Below are positions 45,134-55,070 of a stretch of 64,000 bases of DNA, in pieces. Both the position numbers and the translations under genes were made by a program. A model generated the notes under the pieces. It saw nothing but the letters and a program-made list of their open reading frames with translations. It ran no database searches and was not told the DNA's origin. Each line of letters begins with the position of its first letter. Position 1 is the stretch's first letter. This DNA is from Bacillus sp. JCM 19034 (GTDB taxonomy: Bacteria > Bacillota > Bacilli > Bacillales > Bacillaceae_D), in the NCBI RefSeq assembly GCF_001310635.1, contig NZ_BAXR01000014.1:1-64000 (forward strand). Reading direction: 5' to 3'.

Positions 45134-45672
45134 ATGAAAGCTACAGGTATCGTTCGTCGTATTGATGATTTAGGTCGAGTTGTTATACCAAAAGAAATTA
45201 GACGGACCTTCGTATTCGAGAAGGTGATCCGTTGGAGATCTTCGTCGACCGTGATGGGGAAGTTATTTTAAAGAAGTATTCGCCAATATCCGAGCTTGGG
45301 GACTTCGCAAAGGAATACGCAGAAGCCCTTTATGATAGTTTAAATCAAATTGTGTTAATTGCAGATCGAGATACGTTTATTGCAATGGCAGGGGCATCTA
45401 AGAAGGAGTTTCTAAATAAAGCAGTTGGTCAAATTGTTGAATCCGTTATGGATGGGCGTAAAACAGATGTTACTACAACAGAGGGTGAATATAACATTGT
45501 AAGTGATCATGACGAAGAATTAAAAGGGTATGTTGCAACACCGATAATTGCAAATGGCGATCCAATCGGAGCTGTAATTATTCTTAGTCGTGATGAAAAT
45601 TTGAACGGAGCAATGGAGCAAAAGCTTGCAGAAACAGCAGCAGGATTCCTAGCTCGGCAAATGGAACAATAA
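45134..45672 (+). CDS. spoVT: stage V sporulation regulator SpoVT (one frame break)
   Basis: The repaired protein has about 179 residues. An AbrB-type DNA-binding domain (KATGIVRRIDDLGRVVIPKE) is followed by a GAF-like C-terminal domain (about 60-178) ending GFLARQMEQ. SpoVT tunes forespore sigma-G gene expression. One C is missing near 45208; adding it gives RRTLRIREGDPLEIFVDRDG. Confidence 0.94.
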
Positions 45673-45690
45673 GTGAAGAAAATAAAAAGT

Positions 45691-45732
45691 CGTTGCAAAA
45701 AAAAGTATTTCTTTTTTGCAACGCTTTTTTTC
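45691..45732 (+). terminator. terminator after spoVT
   Basis: CGTTGCAAAAAA pairs with TTTTTTGCAACG and is followed by CTTTTTTT. Confidence 0.85.
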
Positions 45733-45804
45733 TAATTAGCAATCAACATTGTTCTATAAACAAATGGAAGTGCATCTGAGGTTGAAAAGCCCGCATTTTT
45801 TCTT

Positions 45805-45833
45805 TTGCTGTTTTGCTGTTCTTTCAGTATGAT
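45805..45833 (+). promoter_or_regulatory. candidate sigma-A promoter of yabM
   Basis: TTGCTG, a 17-base spacer and TATGAT. Confidence 0.45.
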
Positions 45834-45866
45834 AGTACGAGATGAAAGAAGTGAGGAGAATTAAAG

Positions 45867-47462
45867 GTGGAAGAACAACAGCGTGTTATGAAAGGGCTGG
45901 CACTTGTCTCGATGGCTGCGTTAGTCGCAAAAATGTTGAGTGCCATTTACCGAGTCCCTTATCAAAATTTAGCTGGAGATATTGGTTTTTATGTGTATCA
46001 GCAAATATATCCATTGTATGGTTTTGTCATGGTATTATCGATGTATGGATTACCGATTGCTTTATCAAATAAACGAGTGGAATTGATTCAACTCGGAAAG
46101 AATACGGAAGCAAAGCAGGTTACGAGTTTATTTTTTTATAGTTTATTGGTTATTATTGTCATCCTCTGGTCAGCTATTTATGCTCAAGCGGATTCAATTG
46201 CTATATTTATGGGAGACGCTTCGTTAAAAGAGCCAATTAAAGCAATGAGCTTTATTTTATTCTTTATTCCGTTTTTAAGTGTTGGTCGCGGATATGCTCA
46301 AAGTGAAGGTGAATTAGCATCAACAGCTGTTTCTCATATTGGTGAGCAATTGACTCGTGTAAGTTGTATTATTGGTTTGACCGTTTATTTTGTATTTAAA
46401 GGAGCAAATGCTTACGAAATAGGAGCAGGTGCTGCCTACGGATCCTGGATTGGAGCTGCAATTGGAGCTTTTTTGCTTGTAGTTATGACAAAAGGTCGTT
46501 GGTTAAATGAAGCTGTTTATATAAGTTGGCGTCATATCCCTTTCAAGCAGATTATGATTTTATGTCTAGCACTAGTGAAGAATAGCTTTTTTATTTGTAT
46601 AAGTGCTCTTGTTTTAATTTTATTTCAGCTAGTCGACGCATTATCACTTGTTCGATTGTTAGAGTTCTCAGGCATGGAGCAAACGCAAGCATACATTGAA
46701 AAAGGGGTGTATGATCGCGGTCAGCCACTTATTCAAGTCGGAGCGGTATTAACGACAACGTTTACGCTCGCTTTAGTCCCGCTAATAACAAAAGCCGTGA
46801 CAATAGGAAATAATAACGAGGCACATGAACATCAACACACTGCTTTTCGGTTAACGTTATTAATTGCAGGTGCAGCTACGATCGGGTTGTTCGTTATTAT
46901 GACTGAGACGAATCATATGTTATTTACAGATAGCAATGGCTCTGATGTTTTAAGAATTTTAGCTCTTGTCGTCATGTTACAATCGTTATTTGTCACAATG
47001 GCTGCTATTTTTCAAGGGTATTCCTTAAGCGAAATACCTGTAAAAGCAGTATTATATGGCTTAATAGTAAAAGTAGGAGGCCACTTAATATTTGTTCCTC
47101 AGTTTGGAATAACTGCTGCAGCATGGTCGACTATCGCTGGATTTGTCTTTATGGTTTGCTATTTATTGTATAATGGGTATAAAAGGCGAGTCCTCTCGTT
47201 AGGAAGTCGCCATTCTTATCGGGCTATTCTATTTGTTTTAACGTGTTTACTGATTATATGCTTTCTGTTTAAACAGACACTCCTTTTATTTTTTCAGACA
47301 TCAAGTCGATTAACCGATGCGATGATCGCTGCTTCAACCTCATTGGTTGGAATCGGTGTTATCATTGTTTTGATGATCGTTTTTCCTATTTTTAATGAAA
47401 GTGAATGGGAGAAAGTGCCATTTCTACATAAATTGCGAGTATTTCTTATGAAAAGAAGGTGA
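45867..47462 (+). CDS. yabM: MurJ/SpoVB-like polysaccharide flippase
   Basis: The 531-residue protein has about 14 transmembrane helices and the MATE/Wzx-type polysaccharide biosynthesis fold (MAALVAKMLSAIYRVPYQNLAGDIGFYVYQQ is split over TM1; GLPIALSNK follows). The family includes SpoVB and MurJ-type lipid-linked precursor flippases; the YabM substrate is not proven. GTG 45867 follows GTGAGGAG. The stop overlaps the mazG upstream region. Confidence 0.88.
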   Translation: MEEQQRVMKGLALVSMAALVAKMLSAIYRVPYQNLAGDIGFYVYQQIYPLYGFVMVLSMYGLPIALSNKRVELIQLGKNTEAKQVTSLFFYSLLVIIVILWSAIYAQADSIAIFMGDASLKEPIKAMSFILFFIPFLSVGRGYAQSEGELASTAVSHIGEQLTRVSCIIGLTVYFVFKGANAYEIGAGAAYGSWIGAAIGAFLLVVMTKGRWLNEAVYISWRHIPFKQIMILCLALVKNSFFICISALVLILFQLVDALSLVRLLEFSGMEQTQAYIEKGVYDRGQPLIQVGAVLTTTFTLALVPLITKAVTIGNNNEAHEHQHTAFRLTLLIAGAATIGLFVIMTETNHMLFTDSNGSDVLRILALVVMLQSLFVTMAAIFQGYSLSEIPVKAVLYGLIVKVGGHLIFVPQFGITAAAWSTIAGFVFMVCYLLYNGYKRRVLSLGSRHSYRAILFVLTCLLIICFLFKQTLLLFFQTSSRLTDAMIAASTSLVGIGVIIVLMIVFPIFNESEWEKVPFLHKLRVFLMKRR

Positions 47463-47467
47463 AGAAA

Positions 47468-48941
47468 ATGAAAAAAGTGACAGTGATCGGTTTAGGTGCG
47501 GGCGATCTTGACCAAATGCCATTAGGTCTTTATCGCTATATTAAAACGCAAGATAAGCTGCTCGTACGTACGAAGAACCATCCTGCTATTAATGATTTGG
47601 AAAAAGAAGGGGTGAAATTCGACTCGTTTGACCATTTGTATGAAGAGCATGATGACTTTGCAGCCGTTTATGAGGCGATTGTTGAACAAATAAAAAAGCA
47701 ACCAAGTGAAGAAGTTGTTTATGCTGTTCCTGGACATCCTTTTGTAGCAGAAAAAACGGTACAATTATTAAAAGAAGATGATGATGTGACGCTACGGGTG
47801 TTAGGAGGGCAAAGCTTTCTAGATGAAATGTACACGGCTTTACAAATTGATCCGATAGAAGGTTGTCAAATTGTGGATGGTACGAATATGAATCGGGATG
47901 AACTACAATTGACACATCATATGATCATTGTACAAGTGTACGATGCCTTTATTGCATCGGAAGTGAAACTAACATTAATGGAGCGCTTACCGGATGATTA
48001 TGAAATCAAGGTGGTAACGGCTGCTGGTTCAAAAGATGAAGTCATTCAAACCATTCCGTTATATGAGTTAGATCACGACTTATCATTGTCAAATTTAACG
48101 GCCGTTTATGTTCCACCTGTTCGAGATGAAAAACTATTGTACAGTGAATTTACAACATTGCGTCAAGTCATTGCACAACTGCGCGGGCCGGGAGGTTGTC
48201 CTTGGGATCAAAAGCAAACGCATTCCTCATTAAAAAGGTATTTATTAGAAGAGGCGTATGAGGTATTAGAGGCAATTGATGAAGAAGATGATCAACATTT
48301 AGTTGAAGAATTAGGTGATGTCCTCTTACAGGTGATGCTTCATGCCCAAATAGGTGAAGACGAGGCTATTTTTCAATTGATGAGGTTATTCGTACGCTAA
48401 CGGAAAAATGATTCGTCGCCACCCGCATGTGTTCAGTGATATTGAAGTAAGCAACAGTGATGATGTTGTCACAAATTGGGATGAAATCAAACGACAAGAA
48501 AAGGGCAAAGACGAGTCAGATGAGCTTTTGCTCGATTCGGTTCCTAAAGGCCTACCCGCGTTGATTGAATCAAGGAAGCTGCAAAAGCAAGCAGCAAAGG
48601 TCGGTTTTGATTGGGATGCTGCAGCCCCAATATTCGTCAAGCTACAAGAGGAGATAGGGGAGTTTTTGCAGGAAGTGAAATATGATCGAACTAAAGAAAT
48701 GAGACAAGAACTGGGCGATATTTTATTTGTTCTTGCCAATTTGGCAAGATTTTATGATATTGATGCGGAAGAAGCTTTATTAGGGGCTAATCAGAAGTTT
48801 AGAAGACGTTTCAATTATATCGATGAAACAACGAAAAGGCGTGGGCTATCCATGAGTGAGCTTTCATTAGAAGAGTTAGATGAGATCTGGGATGAAGCAA
48901 AACAATTAGAGAAAGAAGGGGAATCATATGAGGCTAGATAA
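47468..48941 (+). CDS. mazG: MazG nucleoside triphosphate pyrophosphohydrolase with methylase-fold domain (two frame breaks)
   Basis: The repaired protein (about 491 residues, YabN) has an N-terminal tetrapyrrole-methylase-like domain (VIGLGAGDLDQMPLGLYR) and two MazG modules. The first has RGPGGCPWDQKQTHSSL and LLEEAYEVLEAID with EEL-GDVLLQ; the second has LQEEIGEFLQEV and ELGDILFVL. It hydrolyses (d)NTPs to house-clean the pool. Added bases near 48366 (G run) and 48406 (A run) restore the sequence EGYFSIDEVIRTLTEKMIRR. ATG 47468 follows AGAAGGTGA. Confidence 0.9.
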
Positions 48942-49185
48942 ATATCTTAAAGTGTCAAGAATAATAAAAAGAAGAACGTTAGCAAAGGAAGTTTGTGAGC
49001 AAGGGCGAATTACGATTAACGGTCAAGTAGCCAAAGCAGGTTCAGCAGTTAAGCCTGGTGATACACTTGTCATTCGCTTTGGACAGAAACTAGTGACGGT
49101 CGAAGTCAACGATGTTCAAGACGTTGTTCGTAAAGAACAGGCTGGAATGCTCTATACGATTGTAAAGGAAGAACCCATTTCATAA
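48928..49185 (+). CDS. rqcP: S4-domain ribosome quality-control factor RqcP
   Basis: The 85-residue protein is an S4 RNA-binding domain (MRLDKYLKVSRIIKRRTLA, INGQVAKAGSAVKPGD). RqcP (YabO, Hsp15-like) helps RqcH add alanine tails on obstructed 50S subunits. Its start overlaps the mazG end by 14 bases. Confidence 0.93.
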   Translation: MRLDKYLKVSRIIKRRTLAKEVCEQGRITINGQVAKAGSAVKPGDTLVIRFGQKLVTVEVNDVQDVVRKEQAGMLYTIVKEEPIS

Positions 49186-49234
49186 CGAATATTAATAAGT
49201 GGTTAGGAGCTTGTTCTAAATAAAATCCATCATT

Positions 49235-49242
49235 CATACATT
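49235..49242 (+). promoter_or_regulatory. possible sigma-E -10 element upstream of yabP
   Basis: CATACATT is a perfect match to the sigma-E -10 CATACAnT, but no convincing -35 is seen 14-15 bases upstream. B. subtilis yabP is a mother-cell gene. Confidence 0.35.
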
Positions 49243-49273
49243 TTGAGTAAGAGTGAATGGAGGAGGAATGAGC

Positions 49274-49585
49274 ATGGATAATCAATATGAATATGGAACA
49301 CCGATGGGTAGAAAAAGAGAAACCAATGATCACGATATTCGCTTAATTGGGAGAAAACAACTCGATATAACTGGTGTGAAGCAAGTTGAGAGCTTTGATA
49401 ATGAAGAGTTTTTACTTGAAACGGTGATGGGCTTTCTATCTGTTCGCGGTCAAAATTTGCATATGAAAAATTTAAATGTCGATCAAGGGATTGTATCTAT
49501 AGAAGGGAAAATATACGACCTAATTTATTTAGATCAAAGTCAGCAAGACAAAACTAAAGGATTATTTGGGAAGTTGTTCAAGTGA
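49274..49585 (+). CDS. yabP: sporulation protein YabP
   Basis: The 103-residue protein matches the YabP/YqfC family (LIGRKQLDITGVKQVESFDNEEF, LSVRGQNLHMKNLNVDQG). It is needed for sporulation in the mother cell by an unknown mechanism. ATG 49274 lies seven bases after AGGAGG; the in-frame ATG at 49268 is too near it. Confidence 0.92.
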   Translation: MDNQYEYGTPMGRKRETNDHDIRLIGRKQLDITGVKQVESFDNEEFLLETVMGFLSVRGQNLHMKNLNVDQGIVSIEGKIYDLIYLDQSQQDKTKGLFGKLFK

Positions 49586-50151
49586 GTGTAACCGTTCAAT
49601 TATATACAATCCTATCAATGGTCGGGATGGGACTTTATATAGGTATGGCAATCGATACGTATCATCGGTTGTTAAAGAGTAGAGCCGTTCATTACTGGTT
49701 AATGGTGATCAATGACGTTTTATTTTGGATTGTTCAAGCATGTATTGTGTTTTATGTACTTTTACATGTCAACAACGGAGAAGTTCGTTTCGCCATTTTT
49801 TTAGCACTGCTATGTGGGTTTGCTGCTTACCAAGCAATATTTCAACGAATTTACTTAAAATGTCTAGAATATATAGTTATGAAACTAATCGCGTTGTATC
49901 GGTTTATCATACGACTAATCGTTGCACTATTTATACATCCGGCAAAGTATCTCTTGAAAGTCCTATATACCTTATGTATGATGATATTATCAGCTATTGT
50001 AGCTTGTTTACATGGTATATGGAAATGTATTTCCTGGATCGCCAAGCTGTTGTTTAAATGGACAGGTCTTGCGAATCTAGCAAATAAAATAGAAGAGCTT
50101 TTGAAAAAAATTAAAGGGTTTTTCCGCTTTAACAAGAACAAAGATGAATAG
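49582..50151 (+). CDS. yabQ: spore cortex biosynthesis protein YabQ
   Basis: The 189-residue membrane protein has five hydrophobic segments (near 5-25, 36-60, 67-87, 98-123 and 125-150). YabQ is a mother-cell protein needed for cortex formation in B. subtilis. Its GTG overlaps the yabP stop (GTGA), so the two are translationally coupled. Confidence 0.88.
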   Translation: MSVTVQLYTILSMVGMGLYIGMAIDTYHRLLKSRAVHYWLMVINDVLFWIVQACIVFYVLLHVNNGEVRFAIFLALLCGFAAYQAIFQRIYLKCLEYIVMKLIALYRFIIRLIVALFIHPAKYLLKVLYTLCMMILSAIVACLHGIWKCISWIAKLLFKWTGLANLANKIEELLKKIKGFFRFNKNKDE

Positions 50152-50171
50152 GTAAAAAGGGAGGGAATAGG

Positions 50172-50552
50172 ATGGTCACAAATCGAATGTCTAGAGTAAG
50201 AGAATTAGATAAACAATATATTCAACAAAAAGAACGGGAAATGGAATTCGCAGCTAAAAAACGTCGTGGTCTTATTCGTCGTCTGATCGTTATTGGTATA
50301 ATAGCAATCGCACTTTTAGGCTTTGGTAGCGTGACGATCTATTCCCAAATGGCAATCGTTGAGGATAAGAAACAAGAAAAGGCTGAATTAGAAACGAATT
50401 TAGCTGAATTAAAGCAGGAAGAAGTAATGTTACTGCAAGAAGTGGAAAACTATCAAGATGTATATTACATAGCAGAAATTGCTCGACGTGATTATTATTT
50501 AACGATGCCAGGAGAAACATTGTTTAAAATACCTAACATATCAATAGATTGA
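50172..50552 (+). CDS. divIC: cell-division protein DivIC
   Basis: The 126-residue protein has a basic cytoplasmic start, one transmembrane segment (about 38-58) and an extracytoplasmic coiled coil (KQEKAELETNLAELKQEE) as in FtsB/DivIC. It joins DivIB and FtsL in the divisome. GGGAGGG precedes the ATG. Confidence 0.92.
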   Translation: MVTNRMSRVRELDKQYIQQKEREMEFAAKKRRGLIRRLIVIGIIAIALLGFGSVTIYSQMAIVEDKKQEKAELETNLAELKQEEVMLLQEVENYQDVYYIAEIARRDYYLTMPGETLFKIPNISID

Positions 50553-50578
50553 CACATTTTTTTCGATTCGAGTATAAT
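50549..50578 (+). promoter_or_regulatory. sigma-A promoter of yabR
   Basis: TTGACA, an 18-base spacer and TATAAT, both perfect, overlap the divIC stop codon. Confidence 0.8.
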
Positions 50579-50625
50579 GTAATTAAATGAATATTTTTTG
50601 ATTTCTTAAGGAGGATCTATTTTTC

Positions 50626-51114
50626 ATGTCAATCGAAGCAGGCAGCAAGTTACAAGGCAAGGTTACCGGTATTACACATTTTGGAGCATTTGTAGAGCTA
50701 CCCGATGGTTCCACAGGCCTTGTCCATATTAGCGAAGTCGCTGATAATTATGTGAAGGACATTAATGAGTTTTTAAAAGTTGGAGATGAAGTGACAGTAA
50801 AGGTTGTAAATGTTGAGAAGGACGGAAAGATTGGTTTATCTATTCGTAAAGCACAGGATCGTCCAGAGCGACCGGCAAACAGCGAACGTCCGACTCGTTC
50901 TAGTCAGCAAAGACCGCCACGACCACAAGGTGGAGGGCCACGTCCACAAGGCGGAAGCAGAGGCGGAAGTCAGCGTCAAAATCAATCGCGACCTACTACT
51001 TTGTCTTTTGAAGATAAGATGAGCCGGTTCTTAAAAGATAGTGAAGAGCGTATCTCTACCTTGAAACGTCAGACAGAATCAAAACGTGGAGGTCGAGGTG
51101 CACGAAGAGGATAA
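50626..51114 (+). CDS. yabR: S1-domain RNA-binding protein YabR with RG-rich tail
   Basis: The 162-residue protein has an S1 domain (residues 5-75: GKVTGITHFGAFVELPDG, GLVHISEVA) followed by a disordered stretch rich in R, P, G and Q (about 80-125) and a short conserved C-terminal helix (FEDKMSRFLKDSEERISTL). The B. subtilis protein is shorter, about 128 residues. It probably binds RNA; its exact role is unknown. AAGGAGGATC precedes the ATG. Confidence 0.88.
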   Translation: MSIEAGSKLQGKVTGITHFGAFVELPDGSTGLVHISEVADNYVKDINEFLKVGDEVTVKVVNVEKDGKIGLSIRKAQDRPERPANSERPTRSSQQRPPRPQGGGPRPQGGSRGGSQRQNQSRPTTLSFEDKMSRFLKDSEERISTLKRQTESKRGGRGARRG

Positions 51115-51143
51115 CTTGCTGCTAAAGCTCATATCATAAAGAT

Positions 51144-51175
51144 AAACACCGAGGAAGTATTCTCGGTGTTTTGTT
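51144..51175 (+). terminator. terminator after yabR
   Basis: AAACACCGAG pairs with CTCGGTGTTT and is followed by TGTTGTTTT. Confidence 0.8.
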
Positions 51176-51242
51176 GTTTTGATTAAAAGGAAGGATGCTA
51201 GGAATCAAAGAAACAAGAGCTTCTCATATTGAAAACAAAATA

Positions 51243-51271
51243 TTGACTTCACAAAATGGTTGTAGTATATT
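51243..51271 (+). promoter_or_regulatory. promoter of the tRNA-Met gene
   Basis: TTGACT, a 17-base spacer and TATATT. Confidence 0.75.
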
Positions 51272-51302
51272 ATTACTTGTCGTGATTAAAGCTAATACAT
51301 AT

Positions 51303-51376
51303 GGCGGTGTAGCTCAGCTGGCTAGAGCGTACGGTTCATACCCGTGAGGTCGGGGGTTCGATCCCCTCCGCCGCTA
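51303..51376 (+). tRNA. tRNA-Met (CAT), elongator type
   Basis: The 74-base cloverleaf has a GGCGGTG/CGCCGCT acceptor stem, the D-arm GCTC/GAGC, an anticodon arm TACGG-TTCATAC-CCGTG with anticodon CAT, and a GGGGG/CCCTC T arm with TTCGATC. It matches the elongator tRNA-Met found between yabR and spoIIE in B. subtilis. The following bases are CTA and not CCA. The neighbouring tRNA-Glu of B. subtilis is absent. Confidence 0.95.
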
Positions 51377-51382
51377 CTAATG

Positions 51383-51425
51383 AAAGAAGACTATCTCTTT
51401 AATGAGGTAGTCTTCTTTGTTTTTG
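51383..51425 (+). terminator. terminator after tRNA-Met
   Basis: AAAGAAGACTATCTC pairs with GAGGTAGTCTTCTTT over a six-base loop and is followed by GTTTTT. Confidence 0.85.
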
Positions 51426-51682
51426 TATGTTAATTCGGGATAGTAACCCTTCCGACTAATTAGATAACAACGATAAGAAAGTATATCTAATGAAGCGTAT
51501 GAAGGTGTACTGTTTCAAGCAAAACGTGGCAACGTTTCATTTATGATAATTTTCTTTCCCCATCATGTTCAATAATCTCCTAAATTTGGAGCTTTTCTTT
51601 GCAGATGGAGGCAGTAGTTTTGGTAAGCGTACCTATTTAAGCCGAATTAAGTCGAACACTTTTTATAGATTGGCTCTTCATT

Positions 51683-51715
51683 TTGACAAAAACTGTGAGA
51701 AAGGCTCGCTATAAT
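51683..51715 (+). promoter_or_regulatory. Spo0A-activated sigma-A promoter of spoIIE
   Basis: Perfect TTGACA and TATAAT boxes are 21 bases apart, not 17. That unusual spacing is the hallmark of the Spo0A-dependent spoIIE promoter in B. subtilis. A 0A-box-like AAGTCGAACA lies at 51649-51658. Confidence 0.85.
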
Positions 51716-51751
51716 GAAACCACGATTCTAGATGAGGTGGTGGAAGTAAGT

Positions 51752-54222
51752 ATGAAAAAAGAAGTAGTCTTAGGACAAGCTCAACTAGTTGGTGGGCAAT
51801 TTTTAAAGCAGTCAAAAGCGTGGATGCGATCCGTTTTATTTCAGTATGGATTCCTAATTGGAGTTGTAGGTTTCTTGCTTGGGCGTGCGATGATTTTAGC
51901 TGAACTAGCCCCATTTGCCCTTCCTTACTTAGCGGCCATTTACATATTAAAGAGGGAACGTGCTGGATTAGCTGCTGTTACTCTCGTGTTAGGAGCACTA
52001 TCAAGCTATCATGGACAAGCATTTTTCATTGTTATCGCAATATTTATCTATTTCTTGATTTATAAAATTGTTTCACGATATGTGCCTGATTCAACAAAAT
52101 CTCTACCTTATATGGTGTTTGGGGCAAGTATGCTAACGAGAATCGGTATGGTTTTTATAGTGGAAGGTAGTGTAAGTCAATATGTTTTGATGATGTCGAC
52201 AGTTGAAGCTGGATTAAGTTTTATTTTGACGATGATTTTCCTGCAAAGTGTCCCTTTAATTACCGAAAGACGCTTTCAACAACCATTACGCAATGAGGAA
52301 ATCGTTTGTTTAATTATATTATTAGCATCGGTGATGACAGGAACCGTTGGTTGGGCGTTATATGACGTGACCGTTGAGCACGTGTTAGCAAGATATCTCG
52401 TCCTTGTATTCGCATTTGTCGGTGGGGCTGCGATTGGTTCGACCGTTGGTGTTGTGACGGGTCTTATTTTGAGCTTAGCGAGTGTGGCGAGCCTCTATCA
52501 AATGAGTTTGTTAGCCTTTTCAGGTTTATTAGGAGGTTTATTGAAGGAAGGAAAACGTTTAGGTGTTAGTCTCGGGCTTCTCGTTGGGACATTGTTAATT
52601 GGCTTATACGGTGATGGTGCTTCTCTGTTATCAGTGACGTTAGTAGAATCCTGTGTGCGATCCTGATTTTCTTACTAACACCTAAAGGGGTCATTTATTA
52701 CTTGGCTCGATATATCCCCGGGACTGTAGAGCATTCAAAGGAACAGCAACAATATTTACGAAAATTGCGGGATATAACTGCTGGACGAGTTGAACAATTT
52801 TCGTCGTTATTTCAAACATTATCAAATAGCTTTCAAGCATCAGACCGGGTATCAAATGAAGAGGATGAAGAAAGAGAGATGGATTATTTATTAAGTAATG
52901 TCACAGAAAAAACGTGCCAGACATGCTTTAAAAAAGAACGATGCTGGGTGAAGAACTTTAATAAAACATATGACTCCATGCAACGAATGATGACTGAAAT
53001 GGAAAATCAAGGTGAAATAAGAGATCAAGTATTAATGGCAGAATGGAAGCGCCATTGTATAAAACCAGAAAAAGTGATGCATGCAATAGACCAGGAACAG
53101 CAGCAATTTCAAGCAAATAAAAAATTGAAAAAACAAGTAATGGAAAGCAGAAGACTTGTAGCTGATCAATTATTAGGGGTCTCTAGAGTAATGGGAGATT
53201 TCGCAAAAGAAATTCAACGTGAGAAAGAAGCACATTTCGATCAAGAGGAGCAAATGGTAGAGGCACTACGGAGTGTAGGCTTAGAAGTCGGTCATATCGA
53301 TATATTTAGTTTGGAAAAAGGCCATACAGAAATTGAGATGAGTGTTGCCAATCAAGGTGAAGGTCATTGCGAGAAGATTATTGCACCGATGATTTCTGAT
53401 TTATTAAAGGAAACAATTATCGTCAAGAAAGAGGAGAGTGGTTTTTATCCTAACGGTTATAGTCATGTTTCGTTTGCATCAGCTAAACAATTTGTTGTTG
53501 ATACAGGTGTTGCCCACGTTGCTAAAGGGGGGGCTTGGGTGTCGGGGGATAGCTATTCGACGATTGAGCTCGATACAGGGAAATATGCGATTGCCATTAG
53601 TGATGGAATGGGTAATGGAGAACGTGCACATCTTGAAAGTAATGAGACACTACAACTTCTACAGGAAGTATTACAATCGGGAATAGAAGAAACGGTTGCG
53701 ATTAAATCAGTTAATTCCGTCCTATCATTACGAACAACAGATGAAGTATTTTCAACATTAGACTTAGCGATGATTGACCTCCAAAATGCGAAAACACGCT
53801 TCTTGAAAATAGGCTCCATACCAAGTTTTATTAAACGAGGTGAGAGCATTATAAAAATAGAAGCTAGTAACTTACCAATGGGTGTCTTTCAAGAATTTGA
53901 TGTAGATGTTGTTAATGAACAGCTAAAGCCAGGAGATGTTGTCATTATGATGAGCGATGGAATCTATGATGCACCAAAACAAATTGAAAATAAAGAAATG
54001 TGGATGAAGCGTATGATCGGGGAAATTAATACAACGAACCCGCAAGAGGTAGCCGATTTAATATTAGAACGAATTATTCGTCAAGGACAAGGGGATATTG
54101 AGGATGATATGACTGTGATTGTTGCAAAAGTTGAGCGAAACACACCGAAATGGTCTGCTATTCCAATGTATAAATCTCCGCACCTTTTTAGAAGACAAAC
54201 GCAAAAAGCCGCATTATCTTAA
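51752..54222 (+). CDS. spoIIE: stage II sporulation protein E (one frame break)
   Basis: The repaired protein has about 823 residues. It has ten N-terminal transmembrane segments (about 25-320), a central FtsZ-interacting domain with a C-rich TCQTCFKKERCW segment, and a C-terminal PP2C phosphatase domain (about 590-800) with SGDSYS and ISDGMGNGERA. SpoIIE dephosphorylates SpoIIAA to activate sigma-F after polar septation. One G is missing near 52658; adding it gives SCVAILIFLLTPKGVIYYLARYIPG-type sequence across the join. ATG 51752 is chosen for family length. Confidence 0.94.
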
Positions 54223-54332
54223 CAATCATGCTTAGTGTTACTCTAAGTTTCGTTCGACATTATCCGTATGAACGTATAAAACCTTTTAAGCTAGTGAATG
54301 ATGTTACTATTCAAAGCTTGGAGGGGATTTAG

Positions 54333-55070
54333 ATGAGTAAAGGAACATTAAGGCAAATTCTATTACTGACGGATGGACATTCTAATAATGGCGAAGATCC
54401 AGTTGCAATCGCCGCATTAGCTAAAGAACAAGGAGTAACTGTCAACGTTGTCGGAATAATAGATGACAATCATTTAAGTGAAAAAGGGATTGAAGAAGTT
54501 GAGGCGATTGCCATGGCAGGTAATGGAGTTAGCCAGATCGTCTATGCAAAGCAATTACCTCAGACCGTACAAATGGTAACACGAAAAGCAATGACACAGA
54601 CGATTCATGGTGTCGTTAATAAGGAGCTTTCGCAAATACTAGGTGACCAGACAGATATGGAAGATTTACCACCAAATAAACGAGGGGAAGTAATGGAAGT
54701 TGTTGATGAGTTAGGTGAAACAATGAATCTTGAAGTCCTTCTATTAGTCGATACAAGTGCTAGTATGAAAAATAAACTTCCAATGGTTCATGAAGCATTA
54801 ACAGATCTATCGATTAGTTTAACTTCTAGAATGGGAGCAAATCGATTTGCTGTGTATGCCTTTCCTGGAAAGCGGAAAAGTATCGATAAGCTGTTAGATT
54901 GGTCACCTCAGCTCCAATCATTATCAAGTCTATTTCAAAAAATATCATCAGGTGGGATGACACCGACAGGTCCAGCATTAAAGGAGGCACTGAGTAAATT
55001 TTCGAAAGCAGGTTCAAAAAGGAGTCTGATTGCTAGTGAAGATGAACTATTCAAAGAATCGGGGATGTAG
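54333..55070 (+). CDS. yabS: YabS, von Willebrand A-like protein
   Basis: The 245-residue protein has two VWA-like parts: ILLLTDGHSNNGEDP near 11-25, and a MIDAS-like LLLVDTSASMKNKLP near 135-149 with GGMTPTGPAL near 212. It may bind metal and a partner protein; the function of YabS is unknown. It overlaps yabT by 41 bases, as a coupled pair. GGAGGGGATTT precedes the ATG. Confidence 0.85.
   Translation: MSKGTLRQILLLTDGHSNNGEDPVAIAALAKEQGVTVNVVGIIDDNHLSEKGIEEVEAIAMAGNGVSQIVYAKQLPQTVQMVTRKAMTQTIHGVVNKELSQILGDQTDMEDLPPNKRGEVMEVVDELGETMNLEVLLLVDTSASMKNKLPMVHEALTDLSISLTSRMGANRFAVYAFPGKRKSIDKLLDWSPQLQSLSSLFQKISSGGMTPTGPALKEALSKFSKAGSKRSLIASEDELFKESGM

Larger units (their letters stand above)
51380..51751 (+). 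other. gap between tRNA-Met and spoIIE
   Basis: These 372 bases hold the tRNA terminator (51383-51425), a small AAACGT/ACGTTT inverted repeat (51522-51537), a Spo0A-box-like GTCGAA at 51651-51656 and the spoIIE promoter. No gene is supported. Confidence 0.6.
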
